Positions 1 through 8,350 of a stretch of DNA of 64,000 nucleotides are shown here, in pieces (positions within the stretch are counted from its first letter, which is position 1; each line of letters starts with the position of its first letter). This DNA is from Corynebacterium stationis. GTDB lineage: Bacteria; Actinomycetota; Actinomycetes; Mycobacteriales; Mycobacteriaceae. Under the pieces are notes generated by a model. It saw only the letters and a list, made by a program, of their open reading frames with translations, was not told the DNA's origin and ran no database searches. The DNA is taken from contig NZ_CP009251.1 of assembly GCF_001941345.1 (NCBI RefSeq), forward strand, positions 1,116,001-1,180,000, in the 5' to 3' direction. The position numbers and the translations under genes were made by a program.

Positions 1-2022
1 CCGCCGAATGCTGCTTTGACTGCCACTGGCTCTTTAGCGCGGCAGGAGATGACATCATATTCCGATCTGGACATGGTGCTCATTCATGCCCCCGGTCAAC
101 AGCTGGAGGAAGAGGAAGTCGCTGCACTGTGGTATCCCATTTGGGATGCGAAGTATCACCTTGATTATGCGGTGCGCACCCCTGATGAGTGTGCCGCCGT
201 TGCGGAAACCGACGTTGCCGCTGCGCTGAGCCAGCTAGATCTGACCTTTTTGGCCGGTGATAAGCAGCTTGTCGATGAATCCCGCGCGAAGCTCTACGCC
301 ACCTGGCGGGTGTCTTTGCAAAAGAACTTCGATAGGTTCATTGATTCCTCGATTGATCGCTGGCGCAGGGCAGGGCCGATTGCCTCGATGACGCGCCCGG
401 AGATCAAAAATGGGCGCGGAGGATTGCGCGACCTGCAGCTCTTGCGCGCGCTTGCCTTGGGAAATCTTTGCGATGTACCTGAGCTGGGCGCGGAACGTGA
501 CCTGTTATTGGATGTGCGCGTCTTATTGCACGAGCATTCTCGTCGGCATCGCGACGTGTTGGAACCAGAATTCGCCGCCGAAATCGCAGAAGATTTAGGT
601 TTTAAAGACCGTTATGAGCTTTCTGCTGCCTTGGCGAAGACATCAACGACGATTAGCAATGCAGTCGAACGTGGCCTTTCCACAGCCCGCGGCTTGGTCT
701 CGCGGCGCAGTGTGCACCGCGTGCGCAAACCGCTCGATGTCGATGTGGTTGATGAAGGCGGCTATATAACCCTTGCTCGCAATGCGAATCTCAATGATCC
801 AGGCTTGATTTTGCGCGTCGCTGCGGCGACTGCACGCACGGGTAACCCCGTAAAAAACGGCGTGTGGCAGCGTCTGCGGGACGTGCCGGACTTGCCTGCG
901 CGGTGGCCACGAACCTCAGCTGATGACTTCTTTACGGTACTAACCAGCCCGCAGGTCATTATCGAGATGGATAAGTTTGGTCTGTGGGAGCGCTACGTGC
1001 CCGAATGGAACCGCATCCGCGGGGTCTTGCCGCGTGAGCGCAATCATTCCCACACTATTGACTTTCACTCGGTTGAAACGGTGGAGCGGTGCGCGCAGGT
1101 ACGCACGACAGTCGGTCGGCCAGATCTATTACTGCTGGGAGCGTTATTTCACGATATCGGCAAAGGCTATGGCCGCCCGCACGAGCAGGTCGGTGCAGAG
1201 ATGGTCACCCGCATGGCACAAAAGCTGGGATTGAATCTTCCGGATCGCATGCGTGTGCAAACTCTCGTCGCAGAGCACACGACTTTGTCGAAGCTGGCTG
1301 CGCGCATGGACCCAGAATCAGATGAAGCCCGCAACGCCGTCCTCGATGCGGTGCACTATGACCCCCTAACGCTTGCGCTGCTCACGGTCTTAACTGAGGC
1401 CGATTCGAAGGCAACGGGCCCGGGGGTATGGAATCATCGAAAAGCTGCTGCTGTGCATGAGCTTTCTCTACGCGGGTTAAGAATGTTGGATACTTTCGTT
1501 CCCGCACGCCCGCGCGTCTATGCCCCGGCCGATATCGGATTGCACACCAACTGGGAAGACAAACAGCTAACGATTTCCTGGCGTGGTTCTTATCAACGCG
1601 AGGTTGTACGTCCCCTGGCTGTGGTTGCCGCGCTGGGGTGGGTAGTAACCCAAGCGGCTATGGTGCGCGAGGAAGACGGCTCCTATGCGGCCGAATTTAC
1701 CGTTCGTGCCCTCCACGAAAGACTCGAGCGAGCCGCTGATGAGGCACGATTTGTACAGGCCTATAAATCTGGGGTCTATTCCACGCTGCCGGAGATTGAG
1801 AAGCATCCATCCACGGCCAACTGGCAAGTCGGTGGGGTATTTGAAGTCCGCACTGTGGATCAACGTGCGGTTTTAGGCCATGTGATTGGCAAATTGCCTA
1901 ATGTAAAATGGTTGACGATGACCTCTCCCGGAGCCACCATGGTGGTGCAAGCAGCGATGTCTGAAACTGTTTCTCGCGCCGCGGTGGTCAGGAATGTGAC
2001 CGAAGCGCTATCAGGCGGCTAA
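1..2022 (+). CDS. glnD: [Protein-PII] uridylyltransferase / uridylyl-removing enzyme GlnD, 5' end outside the window
   Basis: Bifunctional nitrogen-sensing enzyme that modifies and demodifies the PII protein GlnK. The reading frame is open to the left edge, so the N-terminus is missing. The visible part opens with the nucleotidyltransferase signature GSLARQEM...SDLD. A GlnD helical region follows, then an HD phosphohydrolase domain with LGALFHDIGKG at about visible residue 380. C-terminal ACT-type sequence (about 520-670) includes FEVRTVDQRAVLGHVIGKL. A TTG codon at position 16 lies inside the conserved motif and is not the start. In corynebacteria glnD usually ends an amtB-glnK-glnD operon (family knowledge); here ffh follows after 43 bp. 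Confidence 0.95.
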   Translation, partial: PPNAALTATGSLARQEMTSYSDLDMVLIHAPGQQLEEEEVAALWYPIWDAKYHLDYAVRTPDECAAVAETDVAAALSQLDLTFLAGDKQLVDESRAKLYATWRVSLQKNFDRFIDSSIDRWRRAGPIASMTRPEIKNGRGGLRDLQLLRALALGNLCDVPELGAERDLLLDVRVLLHEHSRRHRDVLEPEFAAEIAEDLGFKDRYELSAALAKTSTTISNAVERGLSTARGLVSRRSVHRVRKPLDVDVVDEGGYITLARNANLNDPGLILRVAAATARTGNPVKNGVWQRLRDVPDLPARWPRTSADDFFTVLTSPQVIIEMDKFGLWERYVPEWNRIRGVLPRERNHSHTIDFHSVETVERCAQVRTTVGRPDLLLLGALFHDIGKGYGRPHEQVGAEMVTRMAQKLGLNLPDRMRVQTLVAEHTTLSKLAARMDPESDEARNAVLDAVHYDPLTLALLTVLTEADSKATGPGVWNHRKAAAVHELSLRGLRMLDTFVPARPRVYAPADIGLHTNWEDKQLTISWRGSYQREVVRPLAVVAALGWVVTQAAMVREEDGSYAAEFTVRALHERLERAADEARFVQAYKSGVYSTLPEIEKHPSTANWQVGGVFEVRTVDQRAVLGHVIGKLPNVKWLTMTSPGATMVVQAAMSETVSRAAVVRNVTEALSGG

Positions 2023-2065
2023 GCTAGGGTAGTTAAAAAGTTCCCGAACGAAAAGATGTGCTTAA

Positions 2066-3691
2066 GTGTTCGAGTCACTATCAGATCGCTTACAAACGAC
2101 GCTGAAGAATCTGCGCGGTAAAGGCAAACTGACCGAAGCAGACATCAACGCCACCGCGCGCGAGATTCGTCTCGCGTTGCTGGAAGCCGACGTGTCTTTG
2201 ACGGTCGTGCGCGGGTTCATCAAGCGTATTAAAGAACGTGCTGTTGGCGCAGAAGTTTCTGAGGCGCTGAACCCTGCTCAGCAAGTTATTAAAATTGTCA
2301 ACGAAGAGCTGGTTTCAATCCTCGGTGGCGAAACCCGCCGTCTGCAATTTGCTAAGAACCCGCCGACGGTCATCATGCTTGCCGGCTTGCAGGGTGCGGG
2401 TAAAACCACTCTCGCCGGTAAATTAGCCAAGCACTTGGCAGGCCAGGGCCACACCCCGATGTTGGTGGCCTGTGACTTGCAGCGCCCAGGTGCAGTCCAG
2501 CAGCTTGAAATCGTTGGTGAGCGCGCAGGCGTTCCTACCTTCGCGCCTGATGCTGGCACCTCGGTTGATGCGCACGACCATGAGATGGGCACCTCGACCG
2601 GCGATCCAGTCCAGGTTGCACAAGCAGGTATCGAAGAAGCCAAGCGCGCGCAGCACGACGTGGTCATCATTGACACCGCTGGTCGCTTAGGCATTGATGA
2701 AACCCTGATGACGCAGGCGCGCAATATTCGCGATGCCGTCAATCCTGACGAAGTCCTCTTTGTCATTGACTCCATGATCGGTCAGGACGCGGTTTCTACC
2801 GCTGAGGCGTTCCGCGATGGCGTGGACTTTACCGGCGTGGTTCTAACCAAGCTTGATGGCGATGCCCGCGGTGGTGCCGCACTGTCGATTCGTGAAGTCA
2901 CCGGCAAGCCAATCATGTTTGCCTCCACCGGTGAGAAGCTCGAAAACTTCGATGTTTTCCACCCTGAGCGCATGGCCAGCCGTATTCTCGGCATGGGTGA
3001 CATGCTCAGCCTTATTGAGCAGGCTGAAGCCACCATGGACCACCAAAAGGCCGAGGATGCCGCGCGCAAGCTCGGTTCTGGTGAGCTCACTTTGAATGAC
3101 TTCCTCGACCAGCTGCTGATGGTCCGCAAGATGGGCCCAATTGGCAACCTGCTCAAGATGATGCCAGGCGGCAAGCAGATGAGCGAGATGGCCGAGATGG
3201 TTGATGAGAAGCACATCGACCGCATCCAGGCGATCATCCGCGGTATGACACCAGAAGAGCGCGAAAACCCGAAGGTGCTGAACGCGTCGCGCCGCAAGCG
3301 TATCGCTTTAGGTTCTGGTGTTGAGGTCGCAGACGTTAACCAGCTCATCGAGCGCTTCAACGAAGCCAAGAAGATGATGACCAAGATGGCTGGCCAGTTC
3401 GGCATGGGTGGCGGTGCTCGCTCTGCGACGAAGAAGAAGCCAAAGGGCCGTAAGGGTAAAAACGGCAAGCGTAAAAAGCCTAAGGGCCCTAGCCGCGGCG
3501 GTGGAATGCCGGGCATGCCAGGTATGCCGGGTATGCCCGGTGGTGGCGGTATGCCTTCTATGGAAGAACTGCAGAAGCTGCAAGAGCAGATGGGTGGCGG
3601 CGCTGCTGGCGGCGGTTTCCCAGGAATGGGCAACAAGCTGCCCAAGGGCATGGAAAATATCGACTTGAACAATCTCAAGTTTGATAAGTAG
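2066..3691 (+). CDS. ffh: Signal recognition particle protein Ffh (SRP54)
   Basis: GTPase of the signal recognition particle; it binds signal sequences with 4.5S RNA and delivers ribosomes to FtsY. The GTG start gives MFESLSDRL, the usual Ffh beginning. The N domain covers about residues 1-85. The G domain has P-loop GLQGAGKTT (107-115), DTAGRL and TKLDGDARGG. The methionine-rich M domain follows (about 300-430). The C-terminus is an unusual extension: a lysine/arginine-rich stretch, then Gly-Met-Pro repeats (GMPGMPGMPGMPGGGG), ending KGMENIDLNNLKFDK. At 541 aa it is longer than the roughly 450 aa of E. coli Ffh because of this tail. A strong terminator follows. Confidence 0.97.
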   Translation: MFESLSDRLQTTLKNLRGKGKLTEADINATAREIRLALLEADVSLTVVRGFIKRIKERAVGAEVSEALNPAQQVIKIVNEELVSILGGETRRLQFAKNPPTVIMLAGLQGAGKTTLAGKLAKHLAGQGHTPMLVACDLQRPGAVQQLEIVGERAGVPTFAPDAGTSVDAHDHEMGTSTGDPVQVAQAGIEEAKRAQHDVVIIDTAGRLGIDETLMTQARNIRDAVNPDEVLFVIDSMIGQDAVSTAEAFRDGVDFTGVVLTKLDGDARGGAALSIREVTGKPIMFASTGEKLENFDVFHPERMASRILGMGDMLSLIEQAEATMDHQKAEDAARKLGSGELTLNDFLDQLLMVRKMGPIGNLLKMMPGGKQMSEMAEMVDEKHIDRIQAIIRGMTPEERENPKVLNASRRKRIALGSGVEVADVNQLIERFNEAKKMMTKMAGQFGMGGGARSATKKKPKGRKGKNGKRKKPKGPSRGGGMPGMPGMPGMPGGGGMPSMEELQKLQEQMGGGAAGGGFPGMGNKLPKGMENIDLNNLKFDK

Positions 3692-3713
3692 CCAGGCCAC
3701 TGCTTAAGCACAC

Positions 3714-3760
3714 AGCTCGAGCCCCTGACAGAACATACCTGCCAGGGGCTCGAGCTTTTT
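3714..3760 (+). terminator. Intrinsic terminator after ffh
   Basis: A perfect 14-bp inverted repeat (AGCTCGAGCCCCTG at 3714-3727, partner 3743-3756) encloses a 15-nt loop and runs into TTTTT. It lies 22 bp after the ffh stop. Confidence 0.93.
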
Positions 3761-3854
3761 CGTCTCTATTAAAAGGGGATCGCCAATTTCCCCAACCAGG
3801 CCCGGTTTCTAGTTGGGTTCTCTCATTTGCTGGCGATTGCGTTGCCGTGGCGTC

Positions 3855-4967
3855 TTAGATGAGGTCCATTGCCCCCATGCTGCTCAGGTCGTGCGTGTTG
3901 CCCACCAGTTTGCCGCCTGGGGTGTGCAGGCGGACTTTGCCGCGGTGGCGGCGCATCCTGCCGCGACTTGGGCCTTTTCGCTTCTTGCGCGGGCCGTCAT
4001 CATCATTGACGCCGTTGTGGTGCTTACACAGCATCGTCAGGTTCGAGGGCTTTGTATGACCGCCATTCTTATGCGCATCAATGTGGTGGACCTGGCACCT
4101 ATCGGCAGGCACGTTGCAGTCTGGCCACGGACAGACGAGATTCTCCGCCATGGCTAAAGTCCGCAGCTTGTCTGACGCGAAGCGGGTCTCGTAGAGATTC
4201 ACTGGTCCGGCGGTGGGATGGAAGAGCCCGACATAAAGCTTGTCACCCAAGCTGCCTTCCATTGCGGCGTTGATGAATTCGGCGCCGGTCATGGTCGTTC
4301 CATCAGATAGTCCGATGATGACTTCGTCGCCCTTGCCACAGGAGACTTTAGCGAAATCGTTAAGCCCGATAGCGATGACGGTGCGGTATTCCGGCTTGAT
4401 AAGCCCGGTGCCGCCTCCTTCGACTAAATCCCAGAATGGCTCCAGAAGTGCTTCTGAGCGTGGCTGGTCATCATCCTTGATGGCAGTATCGAGGGTCTTT
4501 TCTAAGTCGGTGATTTTCCGTTGGGTATCGGTGATACTGATAGTCCGTAGGCCATCGGTGACGCGGCCGACGCGTACGCCGCGTTGTTTGGGTTTGTCGC
4601 CGCCTTCTTCGGTGACGCGCTTTTTGGCGTAGGCTTCGACTTCTTCTAAAGAGCCTTCAAGGGCCATGAGTTCTGCGCGTAGTTTCCAGGCCGCGCCGCG
4701 AGCTTTTAACTTTCTGGCGTGTTTGTTGACCATTAGTAAGTGATTGGCGCTGAGCTGTCGCTCTTCGGCGAGGGCGATAGCGTCGTGCTGGACACGCGGG
4801 GAGTCGCAAGGACTAAAAAGTTCGGTGGCGAGGCGGGCGTAATTTTTGGCGAGGGAAACTTCTATGCCTTCGTCGGATAAGTCGTGGGGTGAAAGCTCAT
4901 CGAAAAGCCGCAAAAAGCCTATTCCGTGGCTGGTGAGAAGCTTGAATGCTTGCCATATATCGTTCAT
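3855..4967 (-). CDS. DUF222-type HNH endonuclease domain protein
   Basis: 370-aa protein of the actinobacterial DUF222/HNH class. The N-terminal two thirds is helical and charged. The C-terminal HNH fold is clear: CPWPDC (C279, C284), VHHIDAHKNGG (H294-H295), the Asn of SNLTMLC (N309, C314) and HH 316-317, so the metal and catalytic positions look intact. A basic tail KKRKGPSRGRMRRHRGK follows. Such proteins are common and often multicopy in actinobacteria; cellular role and target are unknown. It sits alone on the minus strand between terminators, an insertion between ffh and rpsP, which suggests an accessory gene. No flanking direct repeats were seen. Confidence 0.85.
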   Translation of the reverse strand: MNDIWQAFKLLTSHGIGFLRLFDELSPHDLSDEGIEVSLAKNYARLATELFSPCDSPRVQHDAIALAEERQLSANHLLMVNKHARKLKARGAAWKLRAELMALEGSLEEVEAYAKKRVTEEGGDKPKQRGVRVGRVTDGLRTISITDTQRKITDLEKTLDTAIKDDDQPRSEALLEPFWDLVEGGGTGLIKPEYRTVIAIGLNDFAKVSCGKGDEVIIGLSDGTTMTGAEFINAAMEGSLGDKLYVGLFHPTAGPVNLYETRFASDKLRTLAMAENLVCPWPDCNVPADRCQVHHIDAHKNGGHTKPSNLTMLCKHHNGVNDDDGPRKKRKGPSRGRMRRHRGKVRLHTPGGKLVGNTHDLSSMGAMDLI

Positions 4968-5007
4968 GACTTCGACACTAAAATGGAAAGCAAGTGTGCG
5001 CTAGTTC

Positions 5008-5070
5008 AAAACAAAAAACCTGTGGATAACTAACATGACGCGTCACACAAACGGTCAAGTTATCCACAGG
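5008..5070 (-). terminator. Intrinsic terminator of the acyltransferase gene, built from two inverted DnaA-box sequences
   Basis: On the minus strand CCTGTGGATAACT (5070-5058) pairs perfectly with AGTTATCCACAGG (5031-5019), and the second arm runs straight into TTTTTTGTTTTG. Stem, U-tract and position 36 bp after the acyltransferase stop fit a terminator, although the 26-nt loop is large. Each arm contains the DnaA-box 9-mer TTATCCACA. The loop also holds the palindrome TGACGCGTCA (5036-5045). Confidence 0.7.
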
Positions 5071-5105
5071 GGTCCGATCTGGGGCTCTTCGTGCCTCAGA
5101 CCGAA

Positions 5106-7508
5106 TTACAGCGCGGCATCAGGAAGTGTTTCACCTAAGCCGGGCTCATAGGGGACAGCACCTTCAGGTAATTCTTCTACAGGGGCTTCTTCTACGGGTG
5201 CTTGTTCGATGGGAGCTTCCACAGGAGGAACCTCTGCAGGCGGTGCGTCTTGGTAGACCGGTGGTTGTTCTTCGCCGGGTAGTTGTTCGACGGGATCCGG
5301 CTGACCGGGGTATTCATTTCCAGGCAAGGTTTCATCTTCGGGTGCTACCGGAGCGCGGGTAAAGCTTGGCTCGCGAGGCTCCGGGATGGGCTGGCCGGCC
5401 ATGATGGCTGAGATGTAGTCCTCAAAGAGAGGCATCGCCGAATCAGCAAATGCATTCGTGATGTGGTGCATGTCGCGATAGACCACGGTGTTACCGATAA
5501 CGGTGGGGCACCATTCAGCATCGCAGAACCAATCCGAGGTATCTACCGCAACCATGTTCTGGAAATTCGCCAAGATAGGCGCTGACGGATCCTCAGGGGT
5601 GTATACGCGCTCGCGCGCCATGCCACAGCCGATTGGGTCTTCGGTGGCCACGTAGCACTCATCAAACTCACGTGCCATCAGGTTTTCATCAAAGCCCCAT
5701 GGGTTATCGCGTAGGCCCAAGAAGGGGATATTCGCTTTCTGCAGCTCTTCCCAAAAGCCCACGTAGCCTGCCGGCACCATATCTGGGCCGTGGCCATGCT
5801 CGCCTTGAGGTCTAGTGGTATTAGATATAACGAGGTCAGGTTGTGCTTCTCGAATCCTCTCCATAGCTAGGGCGCCCCACTCGGCACAGGCTGGAGTAAC
5901 ACCCGAGGTGTCTCCGATTTCGATCGGGCAATCTTGGCGCAGCAGTGGAACTAGCTTGTAGCCCATACGCTTGCCCAGCTTGTCGAGCCCTGACACCCAC
6001 TGCTCAGCGTGGGAGCCACCGACTAAATAAACGGTGAAATCAGCATCCGGGTCACCGAAAATACATGGATCACCGTTGACGTCGACATCGAAGAAGGCAT
6101 CGCCCGGCGCATCCTGACCAATAAAGCAGTGCAAGGTGGAAGTTGGTGGCATAATTCCGCCCACTAGCATCGGATCGGGTTGTACAGAATCAACCTTCGG
6201 CACATCGGCTCCGAAATGCGCCATGACACCAGGGTAGGAGACTGGATCCAAGGTATCGTCTTTGAGATTCGAAACAGTGCGGTTCCACACTGGCTGGACC
6301 ATAAGTAGAGCCACCATGCAGACAGCTACGACGCCACCGCCAAGAACTCGCATTTTGCCAGCGCGGTGCTTCATCGTCGCCAAAGCGCGGTTGACTGGCA
6401 TGTCATCTGCCAAAGGACGCTTTCCGTGCTGGCGCAGTGGGCGCTCAACAAACCGGTGGGTGAGATCAGCCAGCACCAGCGAGAACGCGATGATGCTGAT
6501 GCCCAGCCACCATGGAGGGGTCGCAAGGTTCAGGGCTGCAGTCGACAAAATTAGCAATGGCCAGTGCCACAGGTAGAGCGCATAGGCGATATCGCCAAGC
6601 CAGCGGGAAAACTTCGAGGCCATAAGCCCAGAGATGCGGCCGCCGGAGCCGCCGCCGACGATGATAAGTACCGCGCCACCGAGCGGCAGCAGCGACAGTG
6701 GACCTGGGTACGCAGTGGAATCAGCAATGAGAGCGCCGGTGAAAAACAGGGCAATAAGACCAACGACGGTCATGATATTGCCGAGGAATTCAGAGACCTT
6801 GATCTTGGAGCCATAAATAGCCAAGACCGCGCCCAGGGTCAGCTCCCATGCACGTGACCAGGTGGAGTAGTAGTTTTCACCGGTGCCATAAAGCCCATGG
6901 CGAGAAGCATAGGCAAAAGACACAATCGTGATGATGATAAGGATTGGTCCAGCGATCTGCTGCACGGTGGGAAAGCGCGATTCGCGCAGACCACCTTTAT
7001 TCGGGATACGCGTAATTACTGCTAGAGCTAGGGCGAAGATGATGCCCATGAGGTAGAACTGCCCCTGCACAGCCATTGACCACATGTGTTGCAGTGGGGA
7101 AGTGTCCGCAGAAGCTGCAGCATAATCAGCGTCTTGCGCTGCCAATTCCCAGTTCTGGAAGTAAAGCAGCGTAGCGGTGATCTGCTGTGCAAACTCCGTG
7201 CGCATCAACTGCGGGGTTACAAAGTACACCAAAAGGGCTGTGGCGCCAATGACCAGCACCAAGCTCGGCAGGAGTCGTCGCAAGGTACGCCAAATTGGCC
7301 ACCATGGGTTCAAGGAAGCATTAGGCTTAGCTGCATACCGCAGCTGCGAGCCTAAGAAGAAGTAACCCGATAGAAGCAGGAAGACGTCCACGCCGCCAGA
7401 TACTCGGCCGACGAAGACGTGATAAAAGACCACTAGGGCAATCGCAATTCCGCGAAGTCCGTCTAGGTCATAGCGATAACGGAAGTTTCGAACTGCGTCA
7501 GTGCTCAT
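5106..7508 (-). CDS. Membrane acyltransferase (acyltransferase-3 / OafA type) fused to an extracellular SGNH domain
   Basis: 800-aa envelope protein. The N-terminal part is an acyltransferase family 3 integral membrane domain with about ten hydrophobic segments; it opens DLDGLRGIAIALVVFYH, the family signature with its His. It is followed by a TM anchor and an extracytoplasmic SGNH-like domain with the nucleophile block GGSHAEQW at about 496-503 and the Asp/His block RDMHHITN at about 677-683. The last 90 residues are very rich in Pro and Glu (PVEAPIEQAPVEEAPVEELP). By family the protein O-acylates a surface glycan or lipid; the substrate here is unknown. It ends at its own terminator and has an inverted repeat in its promoter. 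Confidence 0.88.
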   Translation of the reverse strand: MSTDAVRNFRYRYDLDGLRGIAIALVVFYHVFVGRVSGGVDVFLLLSGYFFLGSQLRYAAKPNASLNPWWPIWRTLRRLLPSLVLVIGATALLVYFVTPQLMRTEFAQQITATLLYFQNWELAAQDADYAAASADTSPLQHMWSMAVQGQFYLMGIIFALALAVITRIPNKGGLRESRFPTVQQIAGPILIIITIVSFAYASRHGLYGTGENYYSTWSRAWELTLGAVLAIYGSKIKVSEFLGNIMTVVGLIALFFTGALIADSTAYPGPLSLLPLGGAVLIIVGGGSGGRISGLMASKFSRWLGDIAYALYLWHWPLLILSTAALNLATPPWWLGISIIAFSLVLADLTHRFVERPLRQHGKRPLADDMPVNRALATMKHRAGKMRVLGGGVVAVCMVALLMVQPVWNRTVSNLKDDTLDPVSYPGVMAHFGADVPKVDSVQPDPMLVGGIMPPTSTLHCFIGQDAPGDAFFDVDVNGDPCIFGDPDADFTVYLVGGSHAEQWVSGLDKLGKRMGYKLVPLLRQDCPIEIGDTSGVTPACAEWGALAMERIREAQPDLVISNTTRPQGEHGHGPDMVPAGYVGFWEELQKANIPFLGLRDNPWGFDENLMAREFDECYVATEDPIGCGMARERVYTPEDPSAPILANFQNMVAVDTSDWFCDAEWCPTVIGNTVVYRDMHHITNAFADSAMPLFEDYISAIMAGQPIPEPREPSFTRAPVAPEDETLPGNEYPGQPDPVEQLPGEEQPPVYQDAPPAEVPPVEAPIEQAPVEEAPVEELPEGAVPYEPGLGETLPDAAL

Positions 7509-7528
7509 CTAAAATCTTATGGTCCGAA

Positions 7529-7563
7529 TCTATATACTTGGGCACACTAATAGTTAGGTGTGC
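7529..7563 (-). promoter_or_regulatory. Putative promoter and operator of the acyltransferase gene
   Basis: On the minus strand TATATAGAT (7537-7529) is a plausible -10 about 20 bp before the ATG. Immediately upstream, over the spacer/-35 zone, lies the inverted repeat GCACAC-TAA-tag-TTA-g-GTGTGC (7542-7563), with a one-base bulge. Its position suggests a repressor site; no regulator can be named. Confidence 0.45.
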
Positions 7564-7634
7564 AATAAGTGGCAGGAATTCCGAAACTAGATTACTCGGT
7601 CTTTAGCACCAACTCCTATTCGTCCACGCCAATT

Positions 7635-7663
7635 TTGGGAATTAGCGAAAATCCCTGTAATAT
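7635..7663 (+). promoter_or_regulatory. Putative rpsP promoter
   Basis: TTGGGA (7635-7640) and TAATAT (7658-7663) are separated by 17 bp, close to a housekeeping sigma promoter. The transcript would have a leader of about 150 nt before the AAGGAG site of rpsP. Confidence 0.5.
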
Positions 7664-7818
7664 AACGCGAGTTGTGTGAAACTGCACGACTGCGTAATGC
7701 CGCCACCGACCATGGTCGACCGGCAGTCACACGCAGAAAAATCTCCAAGGGTTGAACCGGCTTGGTAAAAGCCAAGCGCCAGTACTGCCCAGTGACTTAA
7801 ATAAGTAAGGAGCCAATC

Positions 7819-8289
7819 ATGGCTGCAAAGATCAAGCTTCAGCGTATCGGTAAGGTACGCAACGCACAGTACCGCATCATCGTTGCTGACGCTCGTACCC
7901 GTCGTTCCGGCCGCGCAATCGAAAACCTGGGCATCTACCAGCCAAAGGAAGAGCCATCTGTAATCCAGATCGACTCCGAGCGTGCACAGTACTGGATTGG
8001 CGTTGGCGCACAGCCAACCGAGCCAGTTCTCGCGCTGCTGAAGATCACCGGTGACTGGCAGAAGGCCAAGGGCCTGCCAGGTGCTGAAGGCACCCTGAAG
8101 GTTGCAGAAGAGAAGCCATCCAAGCTGGAGCTCTTCAACGCTGCTTTGGCTGAGGCTAACAACGGCCCATCCGTTGAGGCTGTTTCTGCAAAGCGTGCAA
8201 AGGCAAAGGAAGAGAAGGAAGCTAAGGCTGCTGCTGAACTGGCTGCAGAGGAAGCTGCTAAGGCTGCAGAAGAAGAATCTGCAGAGTAA
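7819..8289 (+). CDS. rpsP: 30S ribosomal protein S16
   Basis: Small-subunit ribosomal protein needed for 30S assembly. [38 protein letters not shown] is the conserved S16 N-terminus. At 156 aa it is nearly twice the length of E. coli S16. The extra C-terminal half is Lys/Ala/Glu rich ([27 protein letters not shown]), probably an extended charged helix as seen in other actinobacterial S16. The ribosome site AAGGAG is well placed before the ATG. It heads the rpsP-rimM-trmD group, although a terminator separates it from rimM. Confidence 0.98.
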   Translation: MAAKIKLQRIGKVRNAQYRIIVADARTRRSGRAIENLGIYQPKEEPSVIQIDSERAQYWIGVGAQPTEPVLALLKITGDWQKAKGLPGAEGTLKVAEEKPSKLELFNAALAEANNGPSVEAVSAKRAKAKEEKEAKAAAELAAEEAAKAAEEESAE

Positions 8290-8307
8290 TCTTTCCTAGC
8301 TGACATG

Positions 8308-8340
8308 AGCGCCGTTTCCCAATTGGGAAGCGGCGCTTTT
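8308..8340 (+). terminator. Intrinsic terminator after rpsP
   Basis: AGCGCCGTTTCCC (8308-8320) pairs with GGGAAGCGGCGCT (8325-8337) with one G-U pair and a short AATT loop, then TTT. The distal arm also contains a possible rimM -35. Confidence 0.85.
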
Positions 8341-8350
8341 GCTCTATTAT
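8323..8350 (+). promoter_or_regulatory. Putative rimM promoter overlapping the rpsP terminator
   Basis: TTGGGA (8323-8328), in the loop and distal arm of the rpsP terminator, lies 16 bp before TATTAT (8345-8350). Initiation near 8357 would give a leaderless or nearly leaderless rimM transcript. Confidence 0.4.

Larger units (their letters stand above)
7509..7818. other. Gene-free 310-bp divergent promoter region between the acyltransferase and rpsP
   Basis: Holds the two divergent promoters listed separately, plus an approximately 155-nt rpsP leader in which no known riboswitch was recognised. A 62-codon minus-strand frame here (7587-7775) lacks a ribosome binding site and recognisable motifs and was not called. 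Confidence 0.6.

Noticed and set aside
16..18. TTG at position 16 as the glnD start
   Set aside because: It falls inside the nucleotidyltransferase motif; the gene clearly begins left of the window.
2782..3711. 309-codon minus-strand frame opposite ffh
   Set aside because: Antisense to the conserved Ffh protein; its composition (Pro/Ser runs) mirrors the ffh codons and no ribosome site or motif is present.
7587..7775. 62-codon minus-strand frame upstream of rpsP
   Set aside because: No ribosome site, overlaps the rpsP promoter and has no recognisable sequence.
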